Of a DNA stretch of 64,000 nt, positions 20,386-35,125 are shown piece by piece (positions within the stretch are counted from its first letter, which is position 1; every line of letters begins with the position of its first letter). Source of the stretch: Candidatus Thiothrix sulfatifontis (GTDB taxonomy: Bacteria; Pseudomonadota; Gammaproteobacteria; Thiotrichales; Thiotrichaceae); NCBI GenBank assembly GCA_022828425.1, contig CP094685.1, positions 1,922,001-1,986,000 of the forward strand. Direction: 5' to 3'. The position numbers and the translations under genes were made by a program. The notes under the pieces are model-generated. The model worked only from the letters and a program-made list of their open reading frames with translations. It was not told where the DNA came from and searched no databases.

Positions 20386-20405
<20 letters not shown>
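19452..20405 (+). CDS. accA: acetyl-CoA carboxylase carboxyltransferase subunit alpha
   Basis: 317-residue subunit that, with AccD, transfers the carboxyl group from biotin to acetyl-CoA in the first committed step of fatty-acid synthesis. Typical blocks are [15 protein letters not shown] at the start, [34 protein letters not shown] and the oxyanion-hole stretch [15 protein letters not shown]. It is full length. tilS starts within its last codons, the common accA-tilS pair. Confidence 0.97.
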
Positions 20406-23771
<3,366 letters not shown>

Positions 23772-23843
23772 ACTTATATCTCCTTGTCCGCTTGGCGGGT
23801 TGCCCGATGTTATTGAGCTTTGATTATAGACCTGAACGCGGGT

Positions 23844-26539
<2,696 letters not shown>

Positions 26540-29149
26540 TTATCCAATAGTCGCTGCGCTGAGAGCTTGCCAGTTTTTGTTTTCTACCCAGACGAAGCGG
26601 CAACGTCCGTTGCTACGCCTTGCCCAGAGTTCACCGATTTGGCGTTTTTCCTTGTCATGTTCGGCTATGTGTTTGCCTTTGTATTCAACGGCTAGTGTTA
26701 TACCGTTTTTCAGGCGTACCAGAAAGTCGGGGTAGTAACGGTCTTTGGCAGTTTGTAGCCAAAAGGCGTTGGGTTTTTTGGGTACATTGCGCACCCACCA
26801 GTCGATATTGTCGAGTTGGTCAATGCGTTGGGCGCATTCAAATTCTTCGCCGTGTGGCTGCAAATCTCCGACGGGGGTGAAAAAATGGTGCTTGAAATGG
26901 ATGAATCCGTCGTAGCGGGTATTGTAGGCATAGCTGCCTTGCTTGAGGGTGATGCTGTATTCGTCACGAACTTCAAAGCGGGTTTCATCCTTGAACAGGT
27001 CGGTGAACACGGTTTGTTTGGCCAAGACCAGACCGCTTGCCATTTTGCGCTCTAACGCTCCGCGCAGGCGGAATTTTCGGTAAGCGAGTTCTTCCAAGGT
27101 GAAGCCGCGTTCATGCAGCAAATATTGGATGGCTTGATTCAACCACGCCACTTTTTGCGGCTGGTCGGCGTAAACGAAGGGCAGATTCTTGTCTAGCCAC
27201 GTCACCAACTCAATATCTGTCCAACCCAGTTCGATAGTGTCGATCTTGAGTTGCGGGTTATCCAGTTTGTCGTAGAAATCGAGTTGCAGCTTGCCCTTTT
27301 GAGTAATGGATAATTGGGCGCGGCTCATCACCTCCGCATCCGGTGCAAATTCATCAGCGGTCAACTTGGGGTCAAAGTCGCTCAGTTCCCAATCCGCATC
27401 CGAGAGGGCGCGGGTATCAAACACGTCAAAGAAACCAAACTGGTGCAGACCCAACAAGGGTACGGTGGCGACAATGCCACGTTCGGCGGGCGTTGGTTCG
27501 CGTTGCTGGGGGGTGATGGCACTAGCGCGTGCCGTATCCAATTGTTCGCGCACGGCTTTAGCGGCTTCCGGTTGCTTGAAGGTTTCCGCCACTTTTTTGA
27601 TTTGTTCGGGAGTCGCGCCGCCTTTGAGCGTCAATGTGCCCGCTTCGGGGGAGATTTCGATTTTGTCGCGCAAGGCTTTGGGCAATACCGCAATCGCCGC
27701 GCTGCTGGGAATAACAACGGTGTCGTTGGCGGTGGGGAGTGTCACCACCAAGTCGTTAATGGGGGCGAATAAATCCCCGCTGCGGGCATTCGGGATATTG
27801 ATTAAATCTTTGGCTTCCTGACGTTCAAAGCCGCTTTGCACCAAGCCATCCCGCAAGCCTTGCACGGTGGCGGCTAATTGGTCGGAAACCACGTAGGCGT
27901 AACTGCGGTTGAGGGCTTCGCGCTGTTTGCGTTTGACGTGCGGCATCCGTAACACGCGCCCTAACACCTGTTCAACGGCAGTGGCGGAGGTGGTGTTGCG
28001 GAAGGAAAACAGCACGTAGGCAAACGGGCAATCCCAGCCTTCGCGCAATTTGTCCACGGTAATAATGACTTGCGGGTAATCAGGGTCGGTCAGCTTTTTA
28101 CCGGACAATTCGTCCAATGCGCCAGTGGCAATGGCGATGCGTGCGGCGGGGATTTGGTAATCGTCGATGAGGAATTGCCTGACTCGTTCCGGCACGAAAC
28201 TTTCACTGTTGGCATTTTTGCGCTCGGCTTGAATCAGCATAATGACAGGATTGATGATTTCGCCCGTCAATTGCTGTTCGGTTTGGGCTTCCTGTTCCAA
28301 CGTGCGTAAACGTGCAATGGCTTCGGTCAAACAGGTGCGCCATTCGGGGTGGATTGCCAGTTCCAGCGGCAGTTTGAGCATGTCTTCCGCTTGCAAGGTG
28401 GCGGCGGAAACGCTGCGTAATACGTTGGAAGGCTGGTTAATGCGGTCAGGGGTGGCGGTCAGTTCGAGGATGCAACTGGGATTGAAGCGCACCAAGGTAT
28501 CCATTGCCAACGGTGTGCCTTGGTTGTGGGCTTCGTCCACGATGATGAACGGCATCTGTAAGCGGATGGCATCCACCAGCGAATGGTCGCCTTTCAAATC
28601 GGCGGGCAGGTGTTCAAAGTGCGACATCAACGCGCCGTTTTGCCGATAAACGCGCAAGCCTTCGGCGGTGTCACGTTTGAAGCTTTGCATGGTGGCAACA
28701 ATGATCGTGACACCGCTGTCCAACATCGGGCGCGTCATGTAGAGGGCTTGGTTAATGTCCAGCACATTCACCGCGCCGAACAGTTCGCGCATATCTGCGT
28801 GGAGCATTTCACCGCGTGTTGTCAGGGTGTAGAGAGTTTGTTCCAGAATCGGCTCGGACGGGACAAGCCACAACACCAGCGGGTATTCGGTGGCGAGGAA
28901 CGCGCTTTTGACCCGTGCAATCGACTGCCCTGCAATGCGGGTTTTGCCGCCGCCCGTGGGGACGCGCAGGCACACATACGGCACAGATTCCGCGCCGGGT
29001 AACGGGGTATAGGGCAAACCGTAGCCGAAGACTTCCTTGGTACTTTCCCAAAATGCCATCGCGGGGTTTTGCAATTCGCGGGTGCGGCTGAGGAAACCTT
29101 CGAGCGCGTCCAGCAATTGCTCTTGGTAATCTTTGAGTCTTAAAACCAT
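26540..29149 (-). CDS. res: type III restriction enzyme, Res subunit
   Basis: 869-residue helicase-nuclease that cuts unmodified DNA together with Mod. Walker A is VPTGGGKT (about residue 65), the DEAH box is IIVDEAHNQG, helicase motif VI lies in the EQVLGRVLRMP region, and the C-terminal PD-ExK nuclease is read in YYPDFLVRLKNG...AVEYKGKH. All motifs are present and the frame is open, so it looks active. It overlaps the mod gene by ten bases. Confidence 0.92.
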   Translation of the reverse strand: MVLRLKDYQEQLLDALEGFLSRTRELQNPAMAFWESTKEVFGYGLPYTPLPGAESVPYVCLRVPTGGGKTRIAGQSIARVKSAFLATEYPLVLWLVPSEPILEQTLYTLTTRGEMLHADMRELFGAVNVLDINQALYMTRPMLDSGVTIIVATMQSFKRDTAEGLRVYRQNGALMSHFEHLPADLKGDHSLVDAIRLQMPFIIVDEAHNQGTPLAMDTLVRFNPSCILELTATPDRINQPSNVLRSVSAATLQAEDMLKLPLELAIHPEWRTCLTEAIARLRTLEQEAQTEQQLTGEIINPVIMLIQAERKNANSESFVPERVRQFLIDDYQIPAARIAIATGALDELSGKKLTDPDYPQVIITVDKLREGWDCPFAYVLFSFRNTTSATAVEQVLGRVLRMPHVKRKQREALNRSYAYVVSDQLAATVQGLRDGLVQSGFERQEAKDLINIPNARSGDLFAPINDLVVTLPTANDTVVIPSSAAIAVLPKALRDKIEISPEAGTLTLKGGATPEQIKKVAETFKQPEAAKAVREQLDTARASAITPQQREPTPAERGIVATVPLLGLHQFGFFDVFDTRALSDADWELSDFDPKLTADEFAPDAEVMSRAQLSITQKGKLQLDFYDKLDNPQLKIDTIELGWTDIELVTWLDKNLPFVYADQPQKVAWLNQAIQYLLHERGFTLEELAYRKFRLRGALERKMASGLVLAKQTVFTDLFKDETRFEVRDEYSITLKQGSYAYNTRYDGFIHFKHHFFTPVGDLQPHGEEFECAQRIDQLDNIDWWVRNVPKKPNAFWLQTAKDRYYPDFLVRLKNGITLAVEYKGKHIAEHDKEKRQIGELWARRSNGRCRFVWVENKNWQALSAATIG

Positions 29150-30777
29150 GTTTTCGCCGCCAGTTCGTAAGGCAATTGGTGGAAGGTGATATTGAGCTTG
29201 GTGAGCGTATTTTTATCGAAACGGGTACGTGCGCCAAACACTACGCACGGCATGTCTTTTTCGGGGAGCAGAGTTTGCAGCAGGTGTAAGGTTTTGGCGT
29301 TTAAGACATTGCCGCCGAGGTCGGTTTTGTCTTTGAGAATGCCGTTGTAGAGCATGAAAATAGCGCGATTCTGGAAGATACCGAGTAACGGGGTGGTGAA
29401 CGTGGTGGCGGGTTCAAGGGTTAAGCCTGTGCCGGTTTCGGTGAACCAAACGAATTCGGCGAGTTGGCGGAAAGTCACGTCGGGGCGGACTTTGCCATCG
29501 GCGGCGAATAGCGGTTCTTGGGAGAGTTGGTAGAACTGGAAGCCGCTGCCGAGTCCGGTAACTTCTTTGTTTTTGGCACTGGTGTAGCCTTGGCTGACGC
29601 GCTTGACCCGTTCGGCGGTGACGGTTTTGGCGATGGTGTTGTCCATTTCCACCAGAATGAAACGGCGGTTGCCGCCATCCTCCGCGTTCTGTTTCAGCAC
29701 CGCATGGGCGGTTGTGCCTGACCCCGCGAAGCTGTCCAGCACCAACGAATCCTTATCACTCGCAATTTTCAACAAATATTGAATAAGCCTGGTTGGTTTT
29801 GGTGTGAACTTGATCCACGGCACCAACTCGCGCAACTCTTTGGCAGCTTCGTCTGTATGCCCAGCTATTTCATGTTTTAATAGCGTTACAGGCATCATTC
29901 CTTGTTGTATTTTTGACATAAAGTTTTTTAGCGATGGTGTCGTATTTTCGCCTTTTAACCCCCACCATAGGCGATCTTCAGCTACATTTTTTTCATGGGT
30001 TTCTTGTGACATAGCCCAAACTCTTGTGCGTTTAGGATATATCAGTTCTCCAGTCACTGGCTGAGTTATTGGATAATAAAGATTGGGTCTTTCATCAGCA
30101 GTATATCGACATGTGTAATTTTCAGCCTTCCATGAACCGCGAGAATCATTATCTGGATTTTTATATCGAGACTTTTGATCTCCAGTTAATGGCAGCAAAT
30201 GGCGTTTAAAAGCCGACGTTTTTCTATACGCAATCAACGTTTCATGTAAGTAACCAAAATCTTTGGTATCTGGCGGTGGTGCATAGCGTTTTTCCCAAGC
30301 AAAAGTACATAAAAAGTTCTCTCTGCCGAAAATTTCATCCATGATTAGGCGTAAATTAGCCGCTTCGTTGTCGTCGATGGAGATGAAGATTGCGCCATCT
30401 TCGCGGAGGAATTGTTTGAGGAGCATGAGGCGTGGGTACATCATGCACAGCCAGCGGTCGTGGCGGTCGAGTGTTTCGCCTTCCTTACCAACCGTTTCAC
30501 CCAACCAGCGGCGGATTTCGGGGCTGTTGACATTATCGTTGTAGACCCAGCCTTCGTTGCCGGTGTTGTACGGCGGGTCGATGTAAATGCACTTTACTTG
30601 CCCAGCGTAGCGCGGCAATAAGGCTTTCAAAGCCAAGAGGTTGTCGCCCTGCACAATCAGGTTGCCGCTCTCCACATCCCCGGCGGATAGCTCCGGTACG
30701 GGTTCGACCAAACGGAACGGCACTTCCTTGTGATGCGAGGCAACGGCTTGTTTGCCAATCCAGTTGAGCGTGGGCAA
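29140..30777 (-). CDS. mod: type III DNA methyltransferase, Mod subunit
   Basis: 545-residue N6-adenine methyltransferase that sets site recognition for the type III system. Motif IV DPPYNTG (residues 67-73) precedes the AdoMet motif SFAGSGTTAHAV (about residue 350), the beta-class order. The target-recognition domain lies between them (about residues 145-337), and its DNA (29765-30345) is much more AT-rich than the flanks, a sign of domain exchange. No long simple-sequence repeat suggesting phase variation was seen. res follows with a ten-base overlap. Confidence 0.92.
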   Translation of the reverse strand: MPTLNWIGKQAVASHHKEVPFRLVEPVPELSAGDVESGNLIVQGDNLLALKALLPRYAGQVKCIYIDPPYNTGNEGWVYNDNVNSPEIRRWLGETVGKEGETLDRHDRWLCMMYPRLMLLKQFLREDGAIFISIDDNEAANLRLIMDEIFGRENFLCTFAWEKRYAPPPDTKDFGYLHETLIAYRKTSAFKRHLLPLTGDQKSRYKNPDNDSRGSWKAENYTCRYTADERPNLYYPITQPVTGELIYPKRTRVWAMSQETHEKNVAEDRLWWGLKGENTTPSLKNFMSKIQQGMMPVTLLKHEIAGHTDEAAKELRELVPWIKFTPKPTRLIQYLLKIASDKDSLVLDSFAGSGTTAHAVLKQNAEDGGNRRFILVEMDNTIAKTVTAERVKRVSQGYTSAKNKEVTGLGSGFQFYQLSQEPLFAADGKVRPDVTFRQLAEFVWFTETGTGLTLEPATTFTTPLLGIFQNRAIFMLYNGILKDKTDLGGNVLNAKTLHLLQTLLPEKDMPCVVFGARTRFDKNTLTKLNITFHQLPYELAAKTWF

Positions 30778-30858
30778 GGGTTATTCCTTTGAGCGATACG
30801 GTTAGTGCGCGTCAACATAGCGGGTTAAGGCGTATCCGTAAAGTGTTGGCTATATCCT

Positions 30859-31074
30859 CTAAAATAACAAATCCAGCGCAGCCATGATTTCTTGGCGTTG
30901 GCTGGCGAGCGATGTGACGTATTCGCCCAAATAACGCGCAGGAATACCCGCTAATTCCGGTGTGGACATCATCATCAGCGTATTTTCAATGTCGAAAACG
31001 GGCGTCAGCGTTTGGGCTGGTTTGGCATTGCCATAGACTTCTAACGGCACAATGACGCGCGTTTTGAGTATACG
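30859..31074 (-). pseudogene. ccdB toxin remnant (5' part deleted)
   Basis: The frame reads ILKTRVIVPLEVYG, then LTPVFDIE, MSTPELAGIPA and finally IMAALDLLF, which is the C-terminal two-thirds of the CcdB gyrase toxin. About 25-30 N-terminal residues are missing. A GTG at 31050 opens only the last 63 codons, so the toxin is probably dead. It directly follows a ccdA fragment. Confidence 0.72.
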
Positions 31075-31130
31075 CCGCGTTGTTCGATGCGCTCATTGTA
31101 AGTATCGAGTGCGCCACGGTTTTGTTTTAG
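31062..31130 (-). pseudogene. ccdA antitoxin C-terminal remnant
   Basis: Beginning at the codon right after the queC stop, one frame reads LKQNRGALDTYNERIEQRG then VYS, which matches the toxin-binding C-terminus of chromosomal CcdA antitoxins (pattern ENR-A-AYN-VE--GVFS). The DNA-binding half is absent. It runs straight into the ccdB remnant in another frame, so a deletion fused the two genes. Confidence 0.6.
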
Positions 31131-31814
31131 CTATTCTTCACGCAACAACGGATCAGCAATGCCCGCCTCCGCAAAGCCTTTGGCACGCAGCAGGCAAGAG
31201 TCGCATTGCCCGCACGGTTTGCCGTCAGCACCGGGGTCATAACAACTGCTGGTCAAGCCATAATCCACGCCCAGTTCCAACCCTTTACGGATAATGTCGG
31301 CCTTGCTCATCTCAATCAGTGGCGCGTGGATAGTGAGCTTATTGCCCTCAACCCCGCTTTTGGTCGCAAGATTCGCCATCGTTTCAAACGCGCTGATGAA
31401 TTCCGGGCGGCAATCGGGGTAGCCCGAATAATCGAGCGCATTCACCCCCACAAAAATATGGTTAGCGTGCAGCACTTCCGCCCAGCCCAGCGCGAACGAT
31501 AGGAAAATCGTATTGCGAGCGGGGACGTAGGTGATCGGAATATCGGCTTCCATCGCGGCAGTATCACGCCCTTTGGGAACATCAATATCAGCCGTCAATG
31601 CCGAACCGCCAAAAGCACGCAGGTTAATGTCAGCAATGACGTGTTCCTTGACCTGGATCGCCGCCGCCACCCGTTGTGCGGACGCAAGTTCGACGCTGTG
31701 GCGCTGCCCGTAGCGGAACGAGAGCGCGTAGGGTTCATAGCCTTGTGCTTTGGCAATGGCAAGGACGGTGGTGGAATCGAGTCCGCCACTGAGAAGAATG
31801 ACTGCTTTTTTCAT
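31131..31814 (-). CDS. queC: 7-cyano-7-deazaguanine synthase
   Basis: 227-residue enzyme that makes preQ0 from 7-carboxy-7-deazaguanine in queuosine synthesis, using ATP and ammonia. The PP-loop is [10 protein letters not shown] at the N-terminus; the zinc cysteines are in [19 protein letters not shown]. It is full length and intact. It starts 11 bases after the AlbA_2-type gene, probably in one transcript, and its stop abuts a ccdA fragment. A second, broken copy lies at 33056-33168. queD, queE and queF are not nearby. Confidence 0.95.
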   Translation of the reverse strand: MKKAVILLSGGLDSTTVLAIAKAQGYEPYALSFRYGQRHSVELASAQRVAAAIQVKEHVIADINLRAFGGSALTADIDVPKGRDTAAMEADIPITYVPARNTIFLSFALGWAEVLHANHIFVGVNALDYSGYPDCRPEFISAFETMANLATKSGVEGNKLTIHAPLIEMSKADIIRKGLELGVDYGLTSSCYDPGADGKPCGQCDSCLLRAKGFAEAGIADPLLREE

Positions 31815-31816
31815 GG
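31771..31816. repeat. 46-bp direct repeat, copy in intact queC
   Basis: The first 15 codons of queC with two bases upstream of the ATG are repeated without mismatch at 33123-33168 in the same orientation. The two copies bracket the AlbA_2-type gene, 1352 bp apart. Confidence 0.9.
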
Positions 31817-31825
31817 TCGTCTCGA

Positions 31826-32992
31826 CTAGTTTAGAGGAGGAAAGGGGGGACGTTGAATAATCGCTTTAAACAAATTGTTGTCGCGATCATCGACAAATTC
31901 AATATCGGGGTAGGCACTTAATGCCCGTACAATGCCGCTCCCCAAGCCCCGGTAAGGCAACATGCGGCTGGCAAACGACACCAAAATCGGGTTGCGGATA
32001 TTGGAATTACCCAGCTTAATTTTGGTGACGGTCAAATTGTTGGGTAAATGTCCCGGACTGATAATTTCGATCCGATCTTTAAAAATAAACAGGCGGATGG
32101 TGGCAGAGACAAAATAATCCCGATGCAGCAGTGCATTAGTAATCAGTTCTTCAAACACAATGCGGGGAATTTCCAGCTCACCCAAGGAATTGACGCTTTG
32201 CCCCGCTTGCACATGATGCAGGTTACGCATGACGAAACCGATGGCTTGCTGAAACACATCCAGCATTTTGCCGCTCATATCCTGACTGTCCAAGTAAGTC
32301 GTGGTATTTAAGTCTGTGCCGGGAAAGGCAATGGCTTTGATAATAAAGGTAGGCAGGTGAAAACTGGGGTTACGCACAAAAAGCAACGCACCCGCCACAT
32401 TAAGCACGCCATCCCGCATCAAATTCATGTTTTCCAGCAGGGTAGGCAGGGGGATTTCCAGTTCATCGACGACAGTGTTCAAGTGTTTTTGCAAGAAAGA
32501 GGCGAAATAATCTTTATCCAAATCCTTGACCGTCAAGCCTTTGGCGGGGATTTCATCGCCATGCAACAAGCCAGCCGCTTGATACATCCGTTGAATCTCT
32601 TCACGGGCACTCACTTTACGTTTGTCTGCGCCACTTTTTACCCAGATCAAACCGTTGTTATCCATGTAAGGCTTGCTAATGCCTTGAGGAATTTGAATGA
32701 CCATCACCAAACCGCCAGCGGTGGCGATATTTTCCGTTTGCGGGTTGATGGGAGGGCGCACGGATTGGGAGGCGGCATTCGCAATCAGTTGGTTCAAGCG
32801 TCCGATGTCTTCACGGGTTAAGCCTGCAAATGAACCATCATCCTTGACACCGATCAAGATCATGCCACCAATGCCGTTGCTGAATGCCACCATTTCAGCC
32901 GCCAAGGCATTGATGTTGGTTACGTCGGACTTGAACTGATGTTGCCCGTCTTCGCCTCGGTCGATGATGGCTTGCAGTGCGGTGGTGTCCAT
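31826..32992 (-). CDS. Schlafen AlbA_2 / ATP-binding protein (COG2865)
   Basis: 388-residue protein with an N-terminal Schlafen AlbA_2 domain (about residues 10-125; [20 protein letters not shown], then [12 protein letters not shown]) and a C-terminal GHKL-type ATPase region ([15 protein letters not shown] as the N-box, [10 protein letters not shown] near the end). Members are often annotated as transcriptional regulators or RNA-binding proteins and are frequent in accessory and defence regions; the exact role is unknown. It lies between intact queC and a queC remnant, so it was probably brought in by rearrangement. Confidence 0.8.
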   Translation of the reverse strand: MDTTALQAIIDRGEDGQHQFKSDVTNINALAAEMVAFSNGIGGMILIGVKDDGSFAGLTREDIGRLNQLIANAASQSVRPPINPQTENIATAGGLVMVIQIPQGISKPYMDNNGLIWVKSGADKRKVSAREEIQRMYQAAGLLHGDEIPAKGLTVKDLDKDYFASFLQKHLNTVVDELEIPLPTLLENMNLMRDGVLNVAGALLFVRNPSFHLPTFIIKAIAFPGTDLNTTTYLDSQDMSGKMLDVFQQAIGFVMRNLHHVQAGQSVNSLGELEIPRIVFEELITNALLHRDYFVSATIRLFIFKDRIEIISPGHLPNNLTVTKIKLGNSNIRNPILVSFASRMLPYRGLGSGIVRALSAYPDIEFVDDRDNNLFKAIIQRPPFPPLN

Positions 32993-33055
32993 GCTGTGTG
33001 TTGATCCTGAGATTGACGGTGGCTTTCAGTATAGTAAAAAATGGGTTCAGTCGTG

Positions 33056-33168
33056 CAGCAATAATGGATCGGCAATGCACACACGGTTTGCCATTATCAC
33101 CGGGGGCAGACCATAACGTTGCGTGGAATCGAGTCCGCCACTGAGAAGAATGACTGCTTTTTTCATGG
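33056..33168 (-). pseudogene. queC remnant with deleted middle
   Basis: 33123-33168 equals the first 46 bases around the queC start exactly. 33056-33118 matches the last part of queC with about one mismatch in five, itself with a roughly 47-base internal deletion between two similar CAATGC/CATTGC points. The central part of the gene is gone. Its upstream flank faces the divergent alcohol dehydrogenase gene and may be the original queC promoter region. Confidence 0.85.
33123..33168. repeat. 46-bp direct repeat, copy in queC remnant
   Basis: Exact match to 31771-31816. It forms the 5' end of the broken queC copy. Confidence 0.9.
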
Positions 33169-33287
33169 ATTTGCGTCAGCTTGCAAGGAATCAAGCGCGA
33201 ATTATGGCGCAGGTGCAGGCGTTGCGCTAGTTGCTTGGATGCGTCATGCTTGCTTGCGCTTAAGCTTATTCAAACCGGAGTCGCCTG

Positions 33288-34490
33288 ATGCAAACCACGC
33301 TTGCCCCTTTTTCAATCGCCCGCTTGCCGCGTATCGAATTCGGCGCAGGGGCTATCCGTAAGTTGCCCGCGATTGCCGCGCAATACGGCAAACGTTTGCT
33401 GATTATCACCGGGGCTGGCTCATTCACGGATTCTGTTGCTGCTGAAGCGTTGTTTCACGACTTGCAAGCGGCTGGTTTTAGGTGGGAAATTCGGCGGGTG
33501 ACACAAGAGCCTTCCCCGCAATGGGTGGATGCCACCGTCGCCGCCTGCAATGCCTTGCCGGATAGGGGTTTTGATGCAGTCATTGGCATTGGCGGCGGCA
33601 GTCCCTTGGATGCTGCCAAAGCGGTGGCGGGGCTGCTCAAACCCGGCAATTCGGTGCTGGATCATTTGGAAGGTGTCGGCCCCGAATTGCCGTATCAAGG
33701 TGCTGCTACACCGTTCATCGCCGTGCCTACCACGGCTGGCACGGGTTCAGAAGCCACCAAAAACGCGGTGTTGTCGGTGCAGGGCGAATACGGTTTTAAA
33801 AAATCGTTTCGCGACGAGCGCTTGGTTGCCGAATACGCCATCATTGACCCCGATTTACTGGCAACTTGCCCACCCGCGCAAATTGCAGCGAATGGCATGG
33901 ATGCGTTCACCCAGTTGCTGGAAGCTTACGTGTCCACCCGTGCCAATCCGCTGACCGATGCGCTGGCGTTGTCGGGCATGGAAGCGGTACGCGATAGCTT
34001 GCTAAATTTCTACCATGACCCCAGCGATAGCGCGGCTCGCGGCAAAATGGCTTACGCTGCGCTGTTATCGGGTATTTGTTTGGCACAAACGGGGCTGGGT
34101 TCGGTGCACGGTGTGGTCGCACCGCTGGGGGCGTTTCACCCGATTGCGCACGGGGTCGGCTGCGGCATGTTGGTGACTGAAGCCACGCGCTTAAACATTG
34201 ACCTGATGGAGGCCAATGAACCCGACAACCCCGCATTGGCAAAATACACCACGGTCGGTAAATTGTTCCGAGGGCGTAGCCATGTTGATCCGGTCGGGGC
34301 GCGGGTGTTTTTGGTACACACGTTGACCACTTGGGCGCATCAATTGCAATTGCCACGTTTAGCAGATTTTGGGGTTACGGAGGCGGATATTCCGAAAATC
34401 GTCGCACATTCACGCGGTTCCAGCATGAAAACCAACCCGATTGCGCTGACCGATAGCGATATTGCGCACCTAATTCGGGTTTGCTTGTGA
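33288..34490 (+). CDS. iron-containing alcohol dehydrogenase
   Basis: 400-residue group III dehydrogenase oxidising alcohols or reducing aldehydes with NAD(P). The nucleotide-binding block is IGIGGGSPLDAAKA. The metal ligands are Asp and His residues in NGMDAFTQLLEAY and in GSVHGVVAPLGAFHPIAHG, the family signature. Substrate unknown. It starts at ATG 33288 and is coupled to the uracil-DNA glycosylase gene (TGATG). Confidence 0.93.
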   Translation: MQTTLAPFSIARLPRIEFGAGAIRKLPAIAAQYGKRLLIITGAGSFTDSVAAEALFHDLQAAGFRWEIRRVTQEPSPQWVDATVAACNALPDRGFDAVIGIGGGSPLDAAKAVAGLLKPGNSVLDHLEGVGPELPYQGAATPFIAVPTTAGTGSEATKNAVLSVQGEYGFKKSFRDERLVAEYAIIDPDLLATCPPAQIAANGMDAFTQLLEAYVSTRANPLTDALALSGMEAVRDSLLNFYHDPSDSAARGKMAYAALLSGICLAQTGLGSVHGVVAPLGAFHPIAHGVGCGMLVTEATRLNIDLMEANEPDNPALAKYTTVGKLFRGRSHVDPVGARVFLVHTLTTWAHQLQLPRLADFGVTEADIPKIVAHSRGSSMKTNPIALTDSDIAHLIRVCL

Positions 34491-35125
34491 TGGCATTGCC
34501 CGCGTATGCCCCCGTCGATTTGGTGCAACACCAACAAGCCTTGCGTCAATGCACGCTTTGCCCGCTGATGATCCGCCCGGTCATTACTGGCGAACCCGTT
34601 GTGTCACCCGTGATGTCCATCGGGCAAGCGCCCGGTATCCACGAGGCCAAGGTCATGCGCCCGTTTGGTTGGACAGCAGGCAAAACCCTCTTCAAATGGT
34701 TTGAAGGGATTGGTTTGGATGAAACGGCATTTCGGCAACGGGTTTACATGGCGGCAGTTTGTCGGTGTTTTCCGGGCAAGCAAGCGCAAGGCGGTGATCG
34801 CGTTCCCTCGACGGAAGAGGTGGCGAATTGCTCACGCTGGCTGAATGCAGAAATTCGCTTATTGCGTCCGCAACTGTTGATTTTGATTGGCAAATTGGCC
34901 ATTAGCCAATTTCTTAGCGCCAAAAAGTTGGATGAAGTGGTGGGGAAATGCCATCGCACGGTGATCGACGGGCGCGAAGTCGATTTGCTGCCGCTGCCGC
35001 ATCCATCAGGTTTGTCGACGTGGTTTCGTACTGAGCCGGGAAAAACCTTGTTGCAGGATGCGCTGCAAGCTTTGGCAGCACACCCCGCGTGGCTTGGCTT
35101 ATTGGACGCTGAAAGCCGCGAGTAA
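34490..35125 (+). CDS. uracil-DNA glycosylase family 4/5-like
   Basis: 211-residue base-excision repair protein. Motif A-like GQAPGIHEAK, the four Cys expected to hold an iron-sulfur cluster (CTLC at residues near 18-21, CRC before FPGK, and NCSRW) and motif HPSGLSTW are visible. That pattern fits family 4/5 glycosylases; the motif A residue after GQAPG differs from the classic enzymes, so specificity is uncertain. The start is ATG 34490 within the dehydrogenase stop. The 3' end overlaps bamB by 27 bases, convergent. Confidence 0.85.
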   Translation: MALPAYAPVDLVQHQQALRQCTLCPLMIRPVITGEPVVSPVMSIGQAPGIHEAKVMRPFGWTAGKTLFKWFEGIGLDETAFRQRVYMAAVCRCFPGKQAQGGDRVPSTEEVANCSRWLNAEIRLLRPQLLILIGKLAISQFLSAKKLDEVVGKCHRTVIDGREVDLLPLPHPSGLSTWFRTEPGKTLLQDALQALAAHPAWLGLLDAESRE

